64,000 bases of DNA from Rhodoferax sp. AJA081-3. GTDB lineage: Bacteria > Pseudomonadota > Gammaproteobacteria > Burkholderiales > Burkholderiaceae_C. The stretch covers positions 3,038,001 to 3,102,000 of the forward strand of contig NZ_CP059068.1 in NCBI RefSeq assembly GCF_017798165.1, given 5' to 3'. Under the pieces are notes generated by a model that did not search any database, was not told the DNA's origin, and saw only the letters and a program-made list of their open reading frames with translations. This document shows, piece by piece, positions 8,888 to 19,300 of this stretch. Position 1 is the first letter of the stretch; each line of letters opens with the position of its first letter. A program made the translations under genes and the position numbers.

Positions 8888-9538
8888 CTACAAGCTACCG
8901 GGATTGCGCCGGTACTGCATGGCTTCGGCCAGATGCGCCACCTGCGTGTGTTGTGCGCCGGCCAAGTCCGCAATCGTGCGGGCGACCTTGAGGGCGCGGT
9001 GCGTGCCCCGCGCCGACCAGCCCAGGCGGCTGGCCGCCACATTCAAAAACTTCAGCGCATCGGCATCGAGCTGCACGTGCTGGTCTATGGCCTGGCCCTG
9101 CAGGGCCATGTTGCTGCTGCCCTGGCGCTCCACGGCTCGGGCGCGGGCCACATCACAGCGTGCACGGATGCTGTCCGTGGATTCACCGGCCGGAGCACCC
9201 AGCAGGTCTGCGTGCGCCAGGTTGGGCACCTCCACATGCAAATCGATACGGTCCATCAGCGGGCCGCTGAGTTTGGCCTGGTAGCGGTGGATCTGGTCGG
9301 GCGTGCAGCGGCAGGGGTGGGCGCTGGAGCCCAGATAACCGCAGGGGCAGGGGTTCATGGCGCCAATCAGCTGGAAACGGGCCGGGAACTCGGCCCGCTG
9401 TGCCGCGCGCGAGATGGTGATGCAGCCGGTCTCCAGTGGTTCGCGCAGGGCCTCCAGTGCGGCCCTCTGGAACTCGGGCATTTCATCTAAAAAGAGCACC
9501 CCGTTATGGGCCAAAGAGACCTCACCCGGCCGCGGGGG
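8888..9538 (-). pseudogene. comM: comM (YifB family ATPase), 3' part cut off by the island
   Basis: This minus-strand stretch encodes the C-terminal part of the Mg-chelatase-like AAA protein ComM/YifB: PGEVSLAHNGVLFLDEMPEF (Walker B), FQLIGAMNPCPCGY with the conserved cysteines, and the C-terminal HRALKVARTIADLAG domain. The N-terminal half lies 18.8 kb away at 28327-29237. Joining the two and dropping one copy of the 5-bp duplication gives an uninterrupted 1557-bp frame, so the break is purely due to the insertion. ComM is a branch-migration helicase that aids integration of incoming DNA during natural transformation; this copy cannot make the whole protein. Confidence 0.93.
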
Positions 9539-9561
9539 TGTAGGCTTCCAAAGTTAGTGTC
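9539..9561 (+). repeat. Left terminal inverted repeat of the island
   Basis: Starts TGTAGGCTTCC and ends AGTTAGTGTC. It pairs with 28304-28326, with mismatches only at positions 8 and 18. A related core, CCGAAGTTATTGTC, recurs at 9591-9604. The GGGGG just outside (9534-9538) is the target duplication. Confidence 0.92.
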
Positions 9562-10175
9562 ATTTCGAGTTTTCTGTGTCCGGAAGATTCCCGAAGTTAT
9601 TGTCAAAAACCTACACTGCAGTTGCAAAGCATTGCCGCTGGTCTCCAGCGAACTTCGCCTGCGGCTTCAATGAAATCAAGGGGTTATGGCAATAATTACG
9701 TATTGCTTCTAAGGCTGACGCCCATTGACTACTATGCACCCGGCCATCAAGATTTCGCGAGTAGCTTTAAGTCGTGAAGTTGCCCGGAAGTCATTCACCC
9801 TTGAGAAAAGCAACGGATTCACACATTCGGGGGATGACCCAGGCCCGGTGGAACGTCTAAACTTCGCGCCGTTCGGTGCAGGTTTTTTCGATTTTTTGCC
9901 AGTGCAATTTCCTAATATCCCGCCCGGAGTGTTGGCACCGACGCGAATTTGACGGGCAGCATGGGAATTAAATGACGAAGCCCCGCAGGCCTGCCGCCCG
10001 CAATCAGACTGTATTTATTTGATTCTCAGGCGTGCCAGCAACTGTCGGCACCCCATATCAAGTTGACATTGGCGCAAGTGACCGAATGAATTCAGCAGCC
10101 AAGGCAATCGCATCTTGGCAAACCTGAGGGAAGATGGGATACTGTACAAATAGACAGCAACAAAAAATATATGTA
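9562..10175. other. Island left subterminal region, no recognisable gene
   Basis: About 610 bases. It holds one further end-type repeat (9591-9604) and is visibly more AT-rich than the host genes. The only plus-strand frame of note, 9725-9952 (75 codons), has no recognisable domain and no good ribosome-binding site. I see no remnant of transposition genes on either strand. Confidence 0.6.
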
Positions 10176-10634
10176 ATGATCACCATTGGAATCCGAGCGT
10201 CCCCGTCCGCCGTGACCTTTGTAATTTACGACATAGGTGCAGACTCGATCGTTAATGTGGAAGCTCTCCAAATTCCGATTGCCTTTGCAGTTCCGGACGC
10301 GCTGAAATATGTGCGCAACAATCTGATCGACATTCTCCGCGAGTACGAAGTCACATACGCTGGCATTCGAACAACGGAGCCAAACTCACAAAGAATGAGC
10401 ATTGAACGCATCCAGCTCGAAGGGGTTATTCAGGAGGCATTTGCAAGCAGTACGGTCAAAGGCTATTACGTTGGGCAAATCTCTTCTATTGCCGCAAGGC
10501 TCGGAATACCCAGGGCAGATTTCAAGCTCTATGTGGCTGGCTCAAAGAGTTGGCCTGTTGACGGCTGGGATGAGCTTTCAGAGAACGCGCGCGAAGCAAT
10601 GCTTTGCGCAATTGGCGCCGCAAAATGTCAGTAA
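10176..10634 (+). CDS. RNase H/RuvC-like protein paired with a kinase
   Basis: A 152-residue protein beginning MITIGIRASPSAVTFVIYD. The opening strand-turn-strand, the middle YAGIRTTEPNSQ strand, the IERIQLEGVIQEAF helix and the C-terminal ENAREAMLCAIGAA helix look like the fold of Holliday-junction resolvase-like (RuvC/RNase H) proteins. The first strand has Arg where active resolvases carry Asp, so catalysis is doubtful. It overlaps the following kinase gene by ten bases, so the two are almost certainly translated together. Base composition is lower in GC than the flanking chromosome. An upstream ATG at 10134 is possible but adds an unlikely N-terminus. Function is unknown; a defence role is only a guess. 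Confidence 0.55.
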   Translation: MITIGIRASPSAVTFVIYDIGADSIVNVEALQIPIAFAVPDALKYVRNNLIDILREYEVTYAGIRTTEPNSQRMSIERIQLEGVIQEAFASSTVKGYYVGQISSIAARLGIPRADFKLYVAGSKSWPVDGWDELSENAREAMLCAIGAAKCQ

Positions 10635-11560
10635 TCAAGCCATACAGCAAAGGTGAGGTCTCCTTTCACCTTGACACTGAAATTGGCCATGAGGGTTCCA
10701 ATTCGAAGACCTTCATTGCCCACGACGATCAATTGGATGCAAAGATAGTCATAAAGAAGGTTTTGAAGACTAGTATTTCTTCACTGGATCAGTATTTCGA
10801 GGAATCTAAGACCCTCTATCTGAGCAGTCACCCGAATGTTGTGCAGGTTCACTACGCGTGTCAGGATACGGATCACATTTACATTGCGATGCCGTATTAC
10901 AGGCAAGGTTCACTGAACTCCCTCATGACCAAGCGGTACTTGAGCGTTCGGGAGATTGTTTCGTTTGGATGCCAGATTGCAACAGGCTTGCACAACATTC
11001 ACTCCAAGAACTTAGTTCATTTCGACATTAAGCCGGACAACGTACTTTTGTCGGATCGGGGAGAAGCCCTAGTTTCAGACTTTGGCCTTTCTAAGCGAGT
11101 AGGCACATCGGGTACGGCCGAACAAGATAGGCTCTACTTCAAAATGTGCCCTCCTGAGGCATATGTAGATCAGCCTCACGGCCCAGCGTTTGACATTTAC
11201 CAATTAGGTCTGACCTTGTATCGCATGTGTGCCGGCAATGAAGAGTTTTATAGGCAATTTGCTGCCTATGGCACTTCACCGGCTGCATTTGACAGAAGTA
11301 GTTTCAAGGTCGCGGTGCGGAATGGCCAATTTCCGGATCGCGATAAATTCCCAGAGCACATCCCAGCGAGGCTGCGTTCAGTCGTTAAGGAATGCCTGGA
11401 GTCAGACCTACCAATGCGTTTTCAAAGCGCTTCATCTCGTCGTCCGCGTTCCATTCACGCAATTTGCGGCGATGGCTATCCTCCCGCTCTTGGGAATGCG
11501 TCAACCGCTCGCCCGGATTTCTCTGCTCACACGGCCAACGGCCTAAACGCAAAGGCTTGA
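10625..11560 (+). CDS. Ser/Thr protein kinase, probably 3'-truncated
   Basis: A Hanks-type kinase domain: glycine-rich EIGHEGSNSKTFIAHD, ATP-binding Lys in KIVIKKV (K44), catalytic loop LVHFDIKPDN (HFD instead of HRD), metal-binding VSDFGLSK, CPPEAY in place of APE, and FDIYQLGLTLY. The domain should be active. From about codon 265 (base 11420) the translation turns into Arg/Pro/Ser-rich sequence unlike a kinase end, while the opposite strand there looks more protein-like, so the original 3' end was probably lost in a rearrangement that brought in the HD gene. The start ATG overlaps the end of the RuvC-like gene by ten bases. It converges with, and overlaps, the HD gene. Confidence 0.7.
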   Translation: MSVIKPYSKGEVSFHLDTEIGHEGSNSKTFIAHDDQLDAKIVIKKVLKTSISSLDQYFEESKTLYLSSHPNVVQVHYACQDTDHIYIAMPYYRQGSLNSLMTKRYLSVREIVSFGCQIATGLHNIHSKNLVHFDIKPDNVLLSDRGEALVSDFGLSKRVGTSGTAEQDRLYFKMCPPEAYVDQPHGPAFDIYQLGLTLYRMCAGNEEFYRQFAAYGTSPAAFDRSSFKVAVRNGQFPDRDKFPEHIPARLRSVVKECLESDLPMRFQSASSRRPRSIHAICGDGYPPALGNASTARPDFSAHTANGLNAKA

Positions 11561-12057
11561 TCGAACAGGTTCTCAAGCTGTTCATTCGTGCCACGCATCC
11601 CGTCCACCACGGCCTTAGCCCAATCGAAGTATTCAATTCGTCGATCCAGCGACCAGTCAGAAGGTGGGCTCGCTGCCATGTCTCGCAGATTGCATATCTT
11701 GTCCGCCAGCTTCACCAACTTTGCCGACCTTGACAAGCTGGGCGCGTGTTCTATTTGCAGAACTTTTCTCTGCGCCTTGGGCAAGGTTTTGTCATCCGTG
11801 ACCTCTAGGACTACATCCAGAACCGCACGGCCAAACTCCGCTTCGATTTCGGCGTGAGATGTATCGGTATCCTCAATTGTGTCGTGCAACAGGGCTGCAC
11901 AAACCACATCCTGGTCTTCAATTCCAGTCACTTCATTGCATAAAACGTTCGCCAATGCCAACGGATGATTGATGTATGGCGACGCCTGCTGATCCTTGCG
12001 GCGCTGGTCTCTGTGTTTATGGGCCGCAAATGCCGCGGCTTTTATTACCTTTTGCAT
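11527..12057 (-). CDS. HD-domain (p)ppGpp hydrolase-like protein (MESH1 type)
   Basis: A 176-residue stand-alone HD phosphohydrolase. Motifs of the RelA/SpoT/MESH1 hydrolase family are intact: an early YINHPLALANVL with the first His, ALLHDTIEDTDTS (HD and ED), and KLVKLADKICNLRD (the NLRD Asp). Such small proteins hydrolyse alarmones such as (p)ppGpp or related nucleotides. The start is set by a perfect AGGAGG eight bases upstream of the ATG at 12057; the frame continues further upstream only because it runs into an IS fragment. It lies in the island's lower-GC part, beside the kinase pair, with which it converges. Confidence 0.82.
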   Translation of the reverse strand: MQKVIKAAAFAAHKHRDQRRKDQQASPYINHPLALANVLCNEVTGIEDQDVVCAALLHDTIEDTDTSHAEIEAEFGRAVLDVVLEVTDDKTLPKAQRKVLQIEHAPSLSRSAKLVKLADKICNLRDMAASPPSDWSLDRRIEYFDWAKAVVDGMRGTNEQLENLFDQAFAFRPLAV

Positions 12058-12171
12058 ATCTGACCTCCTGATCGCTATTAGTCTTTCTCGAAACCGGGTG
12101 TTTTCGCCTTGGCGACCTCGCGCCACCGTTGTCGCTACAACACAGTAATGTAATCTGCATAGGGTCCTACT

Positions 12172-12420
12172 CAATGCGACATGTCGCCGCCAAAAGTGGT
12201 TGGACCCCTGGTGTATTCGACCTATTTGAACAGGACTTTGTGCAACAACGTGAGCACTGGGGTGAACACATGTTGAACGCTCGCTCGAACGTCTGCATGC
12301 TGAAGGACGCAACATTTTCGACTGGGAAAATGTTCGTGAGACCAACGACAGATTCCAAGTACTTCTCGGGTATCCTAACGCCCTCAAAGTGAACGCCATG
12401 CAACGATCATGATCCAGGTA
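12172..12420 (+). pseudogene. Possible decayed gene
   Basis: The plus strand reads protein-like from MRHVAAKSGWTPGVFDLFEQ through REHWGEH, then in another frame from VERSLERLHAEGRNIFDW to LLGYPNALKVNAMQ. A single frameshift near 12270 would join them. I do not recognise the product, and the region abuts the IS fragment, so this may be chance. Confidence 0.2.
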
Positions 12421-12633
12421 ATGCTGAACCGCCACTCGCATTTGGTCGGCAGAGTATTTGCCACTGGAGCGGACATAGCCTACCTGCAAGTCCCGGTCTT
12501 GCTCGTACTCTCGATACCAGCCAATAAGTGAGTTCTTTGTTGGGTAACCCAACTGGCGGATGGTTGCACCTAGGCGCCGTCCGAGTTTGATGTAGAGCTT
12601 GACTGCCCGAATTCGCTCTTCGTATGAGTACAT
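12358..12633 (-). mobile_element. IS3-family OrfA fragment
   Basis: The first 92 residues of an IS3-family transposase OrfA are present: MYSYEERIRAVKLYIKLGRR, the helix-turn-helix ATIRQLGYPTKNSLIGWYRE, and the second HTH CMAFTLRALGYPRST. After this the sequence changes and no OrfB (DDE integrase) is found. The ATG at 12633 has a strong GGAGGT upstream. The frame runs on by chance into the HD gene. It marks a past insertion that was later largely deleted. Confidence 0.75.
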
Positions 12634-12825
12634 GAACTACCTCCAAGTAGTCCAAGTTATTGTCCTCACCCCCACTGGGGCAGTTTGTCTCTGGAATCAA
12701 CACTGCGCGCCATGGCGCTGGCGCGCGTGTCTTGTCACGTTCTTCCTGCCGCACCCATGTAGAGCGAGTTGATGTCCACGGCCGAGAATCTACGCCTGTT
12801 GCGGGGTGCTTGAAGCCCAAGATTC

Positions 12826-13296
12826 TCAGAATGCGCCATGGCACGACCAAGCACGCGTCCTGGACGCAAAAGTACACCGGTTCATCCCTGGCCCGGTGTA
12901 GCGAAATGCCAGCTCGAATTCGCTGGCCGACAAGAGGCGGTACTCGAACGGATAACTTTCGGCGGTGCCAATCGGCGGGCTGAGCGCCTTGCTGTCTATG
13001 TAGCGCGGAACAAGCGTGGCAAGTGTTTCTGGGTACCGCCTTTGGTCATCGTGATAGCGATAGAGTGCTTCAATGACCACTGCACTGCGCGCGTATCCGT
13101 TTTGGGCTCGCTCGCCGTCGCCGGGCCGTTGGCATCCTGCCAACGTAGTCACTGCTGCGATTAGCAATCCGACAAGCGCGCGTTCTGGTTTACGGTAGAA
13201 GCAAGGCCGTTTAAAGGTCTGCGTAGCCCAACTCTGGCCACGCTGTCGAAGAGTTGCGCAGCTGCGGCACTCAGTATGTATCTCAGAGATGGCCAT
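12826..13296 (-). CDS. Lipoprotein-like protein, candidate immunity to the RHS tip
   Basis: A 156-residue product whose ATG lies eight bases after the stop of the RHS gene. After a hydrophilic stretch of about 38 residues comes the hydrophobic segment ALVGLLIAAVTTLAGC with a lipobox Cys, so the true start may be an internal codon nearer that segment. The C-terminal part (VVIEALYRYHDDQRRYPETL, LVPRYIDSKAL) resembles the soluble part of GspG/pilin-like proteins. Position directly after a polymorphic-toxin-type gene is where immunity genes usually sit, and a membrane-anchored periplasmic inhibitor would suit a secreted protease. This role is inference. Confidence 0.5.
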   Translation of the reverse strand: MAISEIHTECRSCATLRQRGQSWATQTFKRPCFYRKPERALVGLLIAAVTTLAGCQRPGDGERAQNGYARSAVVIEALYRYHDDQRRYPETLATLVPRYIDSKALSPPIGTAESYPFEYRLLSASEFELAFRYTGPGMNRCTFASRTRAWSCHGAF

Positions 13297-13304
13297 CGGC
13301 AGCC

Positions 13305-16300
13305 TTACTGATAGTAGGGTTCGAGCGTGGTATTTCCTGGTCCTGGCTGGTAATGCTGGTCGCTCGTGACTTGTTGGAAGAGCCACACCGATAGAAACTC
13401 GACCACGCCAAACGTTGCGGCGCGTTGCTGCGCGATGTGTCGCAGCTCGTGCGCGAGAGTATTCACCGAGCCTTGGCGCAACTCGTTCATCGTCCCCGAA
13501 TCAGTGGATACCATGTCGCCCAGCGCAAACGCGCGGCCGCCGTTCAGGTAGCTGAGTATTCCGCCCGTCCGGAATGTGACGCTGGACGGATTTGGCATGC
13601 CGGCCTTCGCAACGTCAGCAGCGAGATACGAGTTGTCATGGACGTTTTGTCGCCCGAACTGCTTAGCCGCTTCGGCGTGGAAATCTTGCTTGATCGACGA
13701 CGGGTCGTACCTAACGCCTAGCAGCGCCACCTTGGCTGCCGACATGGCGGCGCCGATCACCAAGCCGCCGCGGAAGCCATCCTCGAAGCTCCGTCCCTGC
13801 AGCGCACTGTAGGTTCCACCCGCCAGCCCGCCAATCAGTGCATCGCTCCCAATCTCGATCATTGCATTCGCGGTCATCGAACCGATGCTGTCGCCACCGG
13901 CCACGGGTAACCAGCCTGACACGACTTCGCCGAGTGCCCCGAACGCGAATCCAACGGCGGCCCCTGTCCAGATGTCCCGCGACGTTCCGCCCGTGGCCCA
14001 AGCAAACCCCGCGTTCAACGCTGCGCCCTTTAGCGCTGCCGCGAGAAAAGGTGCTCCGGCCGCCCCGACCAAGCCCCCGACCAGGCCCCCGACTAACGCG
14101 CCAACCCATGGGTTTTCACCGTTCTCCTTAGCGGTCTGATACCCGATCGCGCCGCCAATCAGCGCGCCCGCTATGACTACCAGCCAGACGAAACGTCCCC
14201 GTGGATCGCGAAAGCGATACGGGTTGTTTAGGGAGTAGCCGTAGACATTGAACAGAGATGGGTCAGCTAGCGCCAAGTCCGGCCGTTCCACGACGAGCAG
14301 GTCGCCAGAGATGAATCGCGCAGTCAGCGGCTCGTAGTAGCGAGCACCGAGTTGGATCAAGCCAATGGCCTTGTCCGGCGTTTTCCCCGTGAATGCGCCC
14401 CGCAGTGACAAGAATGCGACATCCAGACCAAAACTTGTGTACGAGAAGCGCGCAGTGATCGAACCCCGCGTATCGGTGCAAAGCCGCAGGTTTCCTTGCG
14501 GATCGTGATGCCAGAACGCCGCTTCTTGCCCGCCGGTGCGAGTACGAAGAACAGCCACGACACCACCTACACCTCTCACGTAGACGACCCGTTCGTCGGC
14601 GGTCTCTTCGTAGAGATCGTCAAAGATGTCGCGTGCGAATGGCGTCGACCCGTCGTTGGGCTCGGTGCGAATCCGCGCGCGATGGCCGTGCGCGTCGTAG
14701 CGCATTTCCTCGACGTGTCCCGAACGCGTGGCGCAGCGTATTAATCGGTCAGCGGTGTTCCATCCCAGTTCGGTCAGGGTCTCGCTGGCTATGAGGCGCC
14801 CTGCCGCATCGTATCGGCGATCCCGCGTTTCCGATCCGGAAGTCATGACTAAGCCGGTCAGAAGGCCCGTTCGTGCCTTGTCCTCATAGAGGCACCGCGC
14901 AATACCGTGCTCGGAATTTTCAAGTACGTTGCCAGAGCCGTCATAGGCGAATCGGTGCGCGATGGTCGCCTGCCCACTCCCCCAACGTGAAGCGATGAGC
15001 CGGTTCAATGCGTCGTAGTCCAGCCGGCGTTCCTCGTCGAGTGCACCCGCTATCTGCGCAGACGTGAACGTCGGATTGCCGACGGCGTCGTATGTCTGTG
15101 CGAACCGCGCTAGGAGACCGTTGCGGCCCCCTGTCGCGATCGCAGCGAGGCGCTCCGAGTCGTCGTAGTCGAATCGGCTTTCAACACCGTTCGCATAAAC
15201 GATGAGTGTCGGCCGGCCGCGCTCGTCATAGCCGAAACGGTCGATGATTCCGTCAATGCGAACGACCTCACCTTCGGCGCCATACTCATACGCGATCCTG
15301 GTGCGGTCCGGATACTCGATCGCTGACACCAGACCGCGAAAGTTGTACTCGAAGGAGAAGGCCAAGCGCTTACCCTCTGGTGTTGTTCGCTCCTTCTTTG
15401 CGAGGCGGCCGTCGGCGGTGTAGTGAAACACGGTTGTTCCGGCGTCGTCCTCTATTGCGCAGAGCCGCCCGCCGCAGATCGACTGACCGTTGGGCGACGC
15501 GTCGTAGTGGAATCGATCCGTCGATTCGAGCGTGTCGTCCGGTCGATAGCGCCGCACGCCGACCAGGCGCATGATGCGGTCGTAAGAAAACTCCGTTCTC
15601 CCACCAGTCGGATGCCTGCTGCATACAAGGTTGCCTACCGCGTCATACGCGTATGTGTGCTCGCCGAGGTCGCGATGGCGCATGCGCGTACGGCGGCCAA
15701 GACAGTCGTAGCTGTAGTCAATGAGTAAGTCCCCGGCCTCGTCGCGTACGTGCTCGATGCGGTGTTCCGTGGAGTAGTCGAAGTAGTGTTGCGCGAAAGA
15801 ACTGGAGTCGATTCGCTCGCGCACGCTGACCATCCGGCCGAGGCTGTCGAACTCTCGAATGACGCCATCTTGAACGCCCGCCGCAACCGCATTTGCGTCG
15901 GCGAGAAGGGTACGAAGTGGCTCGAATCGCTGCTCGCGGTGTCCCGCAGGAAAGGAGATCTCTACCTCGCGCCCGCTGCCGTCGTAGGCGCGCGAATACA
16001 ACGTCTTACTCATCCCTCGCGGCAGCGACGCAAAGCTCGCCACGCTCCGAGGACGCCCTTCGGCCGCAACCTTCCCCTGCGCGTTCAGCCTCCGCTCACC
16101 GCTGTGAACCGGCAGTCGTCGCCCGTCTTCACGTACCGGCCCACTCGAGACAGCGCCAATCTCAATTCCACTTGCCGCATAGAAGCGCCGCATGACGGTT
16201 ACAGCCGTCAGCGTCCCAAGGGGTAGCGATGGATCCTCCAGTTCTGCGGGGTCCCGCCCGGCCTCCCAAGGCGTCAGTGTCGTGATAGATGGCGGACGCG

Positions 16301-19300
16301 TCCCACTGTTGTTGAAGTCACCGGCATCGTGGCGTACGACCGCAACTAGCTCCAAAGCGCCGCTCTGAGTCGTGCGTAGGACCCTGCGGCACCGTCCGAG
16401 TGCATCGTAGATGCGTCGCTCTGTCACTCCGCTCGGATTGGTGACTGCGCTTACGCGTTCGACGGATCGATCGACGATTGCATTCGTGGCCAATCCTTCG
16501 GCATCTTCGCTCCGCACAGGATCGATCTGCCACTCGTCGTACGTGATGGTGGACTCGTTTCCGAGAGCGTCGCGCACCGCGGTAACCTGACCGCTTGGCA
16601 TGTTCGCCGTCCGGCTGCGATTGCGGTACCAGCCTGCGGTTGCGATGCCGGGCCCACTCAGGTAGTGATGCCCGAGCACTGCCATCTCATCCGTTCCCGC
16701 AGGCCCGAATTCGGCGCGACGGACGAGTTCCTCGATACGTGTGACGACGCCGCGTTCTGCCTCGCCGTTGGGCAGGCCTTCAAACTGTGTGCCATCGTAG
16801 AAGATACGCACACAAGCGATGACCTGCCCCCTAGCGTCAAGTGTTGATCGCTGCCGAAGGAGTCCGGGCATCCAGGGCGAGGCAGTTGGTGTTGGGCGGC
16901 TGATGTAGTCCAGAACCTCGCGATGGAGGCCATCGACCTTGTACTCGCCGTCTGGGCTGAGGGTGCCGGCCTCGGTCTCCATCCAGGTTGGATTGCCAAT
17001 CTGGTCCGGCTTGCCGTGCCGCACGATAGTGCGCCGCCCCCCTCCACGTACCAGATCGTGCTCGTCGGTCGTGGCGGACACCGCAAACGGAACTACAACG
17101 CGCGCCGCGCCGATGCGATGCTCAATACGCGTGTCGACATGGTGGTGGGAGACCTCTTTGAGCACCCACGTTGCGTCGGGATGCTGCTCATAGCGATCAA
17201 TCCGCAGTGGTGTTCCCTTGAGCGCACGCTTCGACAGACGATCGTCGGGATCGAGCTGCCGCCGTTCCGCCTCTGGCATCGTGGGGTCCGTACCCGGGTG
17301 ATAGTCTGTTCGTGTAGTTACCGATGGGCTAGTGTCATCTCCGGAGACCGTCTGTTGCACGGTGCCGAACCCGTTGAACATTCTCTCGATGCCATCAAAA
17401 TGACCATCGCGATACTGGAACTGGGTGATTGCTTTAATGCCGCCCGGCCCATCGAGGCACTCGATGCTGTCCACGACAGGTAGGCTACTTGGGAGGAAGG
17501 TCCTCCAAGGCTGCCCCAGGTCCTCGTCTCGCTGGCGGTGAGCGATCGAAGTTCCATACGAAATGTGCGTTGTGTGCCCAAGTTCACCTTGGATTTTCGT
17601 GAGCAGGCGGTGGTCAGGGCCAGCGCCAAGCCGGAGAAAGCGATGCCGGCGCGAGCCAGCAATACCCGAGCTCCAGAACACACCAGGTCGACCGTCACCG
17701 TTGAGATCCACGACGACCGCATCCTCACGCGAAAGGCCCGGCGCTGGAACCGAAATCGGCCCACTCCACCGCACTCCGTGCTGGTTGAACCACACCAACA
17801 CTTCGTCCACACCCAGGTACACGAAATCAGCAAGGCCGTCGCCGTCTAGATCGATCAGCGTGACGTTTCGTGGGGCGAAGTCGTCAGGAGGCAGTAGGGG
17901 CGGGTTGGTCATTTCGATACGATCTGACCACCGACCTAGGCCCTCGCACGGCCAGTACGCGAAGCTACCGTTTCGAACTACGACGATGTCGGTCAAGCCG
18001 TCTCCGCTCATGTCGGCGGTGAACACCTCGGGCGCGGATAGCGACACGTCAGGGAACGACGCCGGGTCATGTCGCCGCGGGACTCGAATCGCTTCGCCAC
18101 TCCATCCTTCGCGCCCGAGATTGAGAAACACCAGGAACTCATGCGGCCTCGAAACGAGTACGTCGATCTTCCCATCGCCGTCTGCGTCGTACAGGCGTAA
18201 TTCGGGATCGGTGAGGTCGAACGGCACGTCGGACCGATACGGCACGAAGTCTTCCCAGCGCCCGCCGGCTGAGTTTGGGAAGAAGCCGGAGCTACCAGGT
18301 TGTGCCCACAACAGATCGACGGTGCCATTGGCCTCCAGATCCAGGAACCTGACGCGGTGGTCGTCAAGTGACATGGCGGGCGGTACGTTGGGCAAGATTC
18401 GCGGCGCACCAAATGCGCCGCGACCCAGGTTTGACCAGTACACCCAGCCCGCCGCCGTGCCTTGAATGACTCCTGGGCGCCCGGATCCATCTAGGTCAAC
18501 CAGGTCCACAGTGCCGTTGCCGAGCGCCGGGAGAGAGCCGTCATGTCTCACGTCAATGGTGTAGATCTCACCAGCCGACCAAGCACCGTAGCCGAAGCGG
18601 GCATCCGGCATTGAGACGCGTTCCGCGCCTTCACCCGCTTCGAGAACGACGCGGCACAACTGTGAGTCCCCCGCATCGTTCGCGTACTCGAGCAGGTATC
18701 GACGGAGCCAACGGCGCGTCGATCGATCCGACTCGATGCGTATCTCGCGGCACCGGAGGCCGTGGATCAAAGGAAATCCCGTCCGTCTTGAGACAAACCG
18801 ATCCGGCCGAAGTTCGTACTCGAAGATAACGCGGAAGGGGCCGTAGGTGATGGTGTCTGGGATGGCGACGCCACCATCATGAACGTAGCTGAAAGTGGCC
18901 TGCTGGCCAGTCGGCGTAGTCATGCGCTCAATGAGCCACGAGAACACGCCGACATCCGCAGGGTGCTGCACTCGACTGTTCGGTGTTGCTCCGAGTGTGT
19001 GAACCACCCCGTCTTTTGTTGTGACCGTCCAGGAATCGTCAACGCGGCGAATTCGCCAAGCCTTAGTGTCGCAACGCGGCCTGTAGAAGCCGTTCCCGAC
19101 CGGCACTAGATCATCGTTGAAGACAAACCCGTCGCTGGCGTCGTCATAGGTGGGGAAACCTCGGCGAAGCGATCGCTGAATGGCCATCAGCGATACATCC
19201 CAACCATGACCAAAGGGTCCGTTGCCCGCGCCAGTGGAGTACTGCAGGAAAAGTTCAGGCTTAAAGCCGTTCTGAGCGGCGGGAAGATCTAGTGGAATTG

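Noticed and set aside
9725..9952. A 75-codon plus-strand frame near the left island end as a transposition gene remnant
   Set aside because: No transposase, ATPase or TniQ-like motif, and no ribosome-binding site; composition does not suggest coding.
12651..12664. CCAAGTTATTGTC inside the island, similar to the island-end repeats, as a possible internal transposon end
   Set aside because: It lies directly upstream of the IS3 OrfA fragment in what is probably the IS leader, has no partner at a sensible distance and no flanking duplication.
12407..12877. A 156-codon minus-strand frame upstream of the IS fragment
   Set aside because: It overlaps the IS3 OrfA in another frame and the lipoprotein gene; the residues look random (Arg/Pro/Cys-rich).
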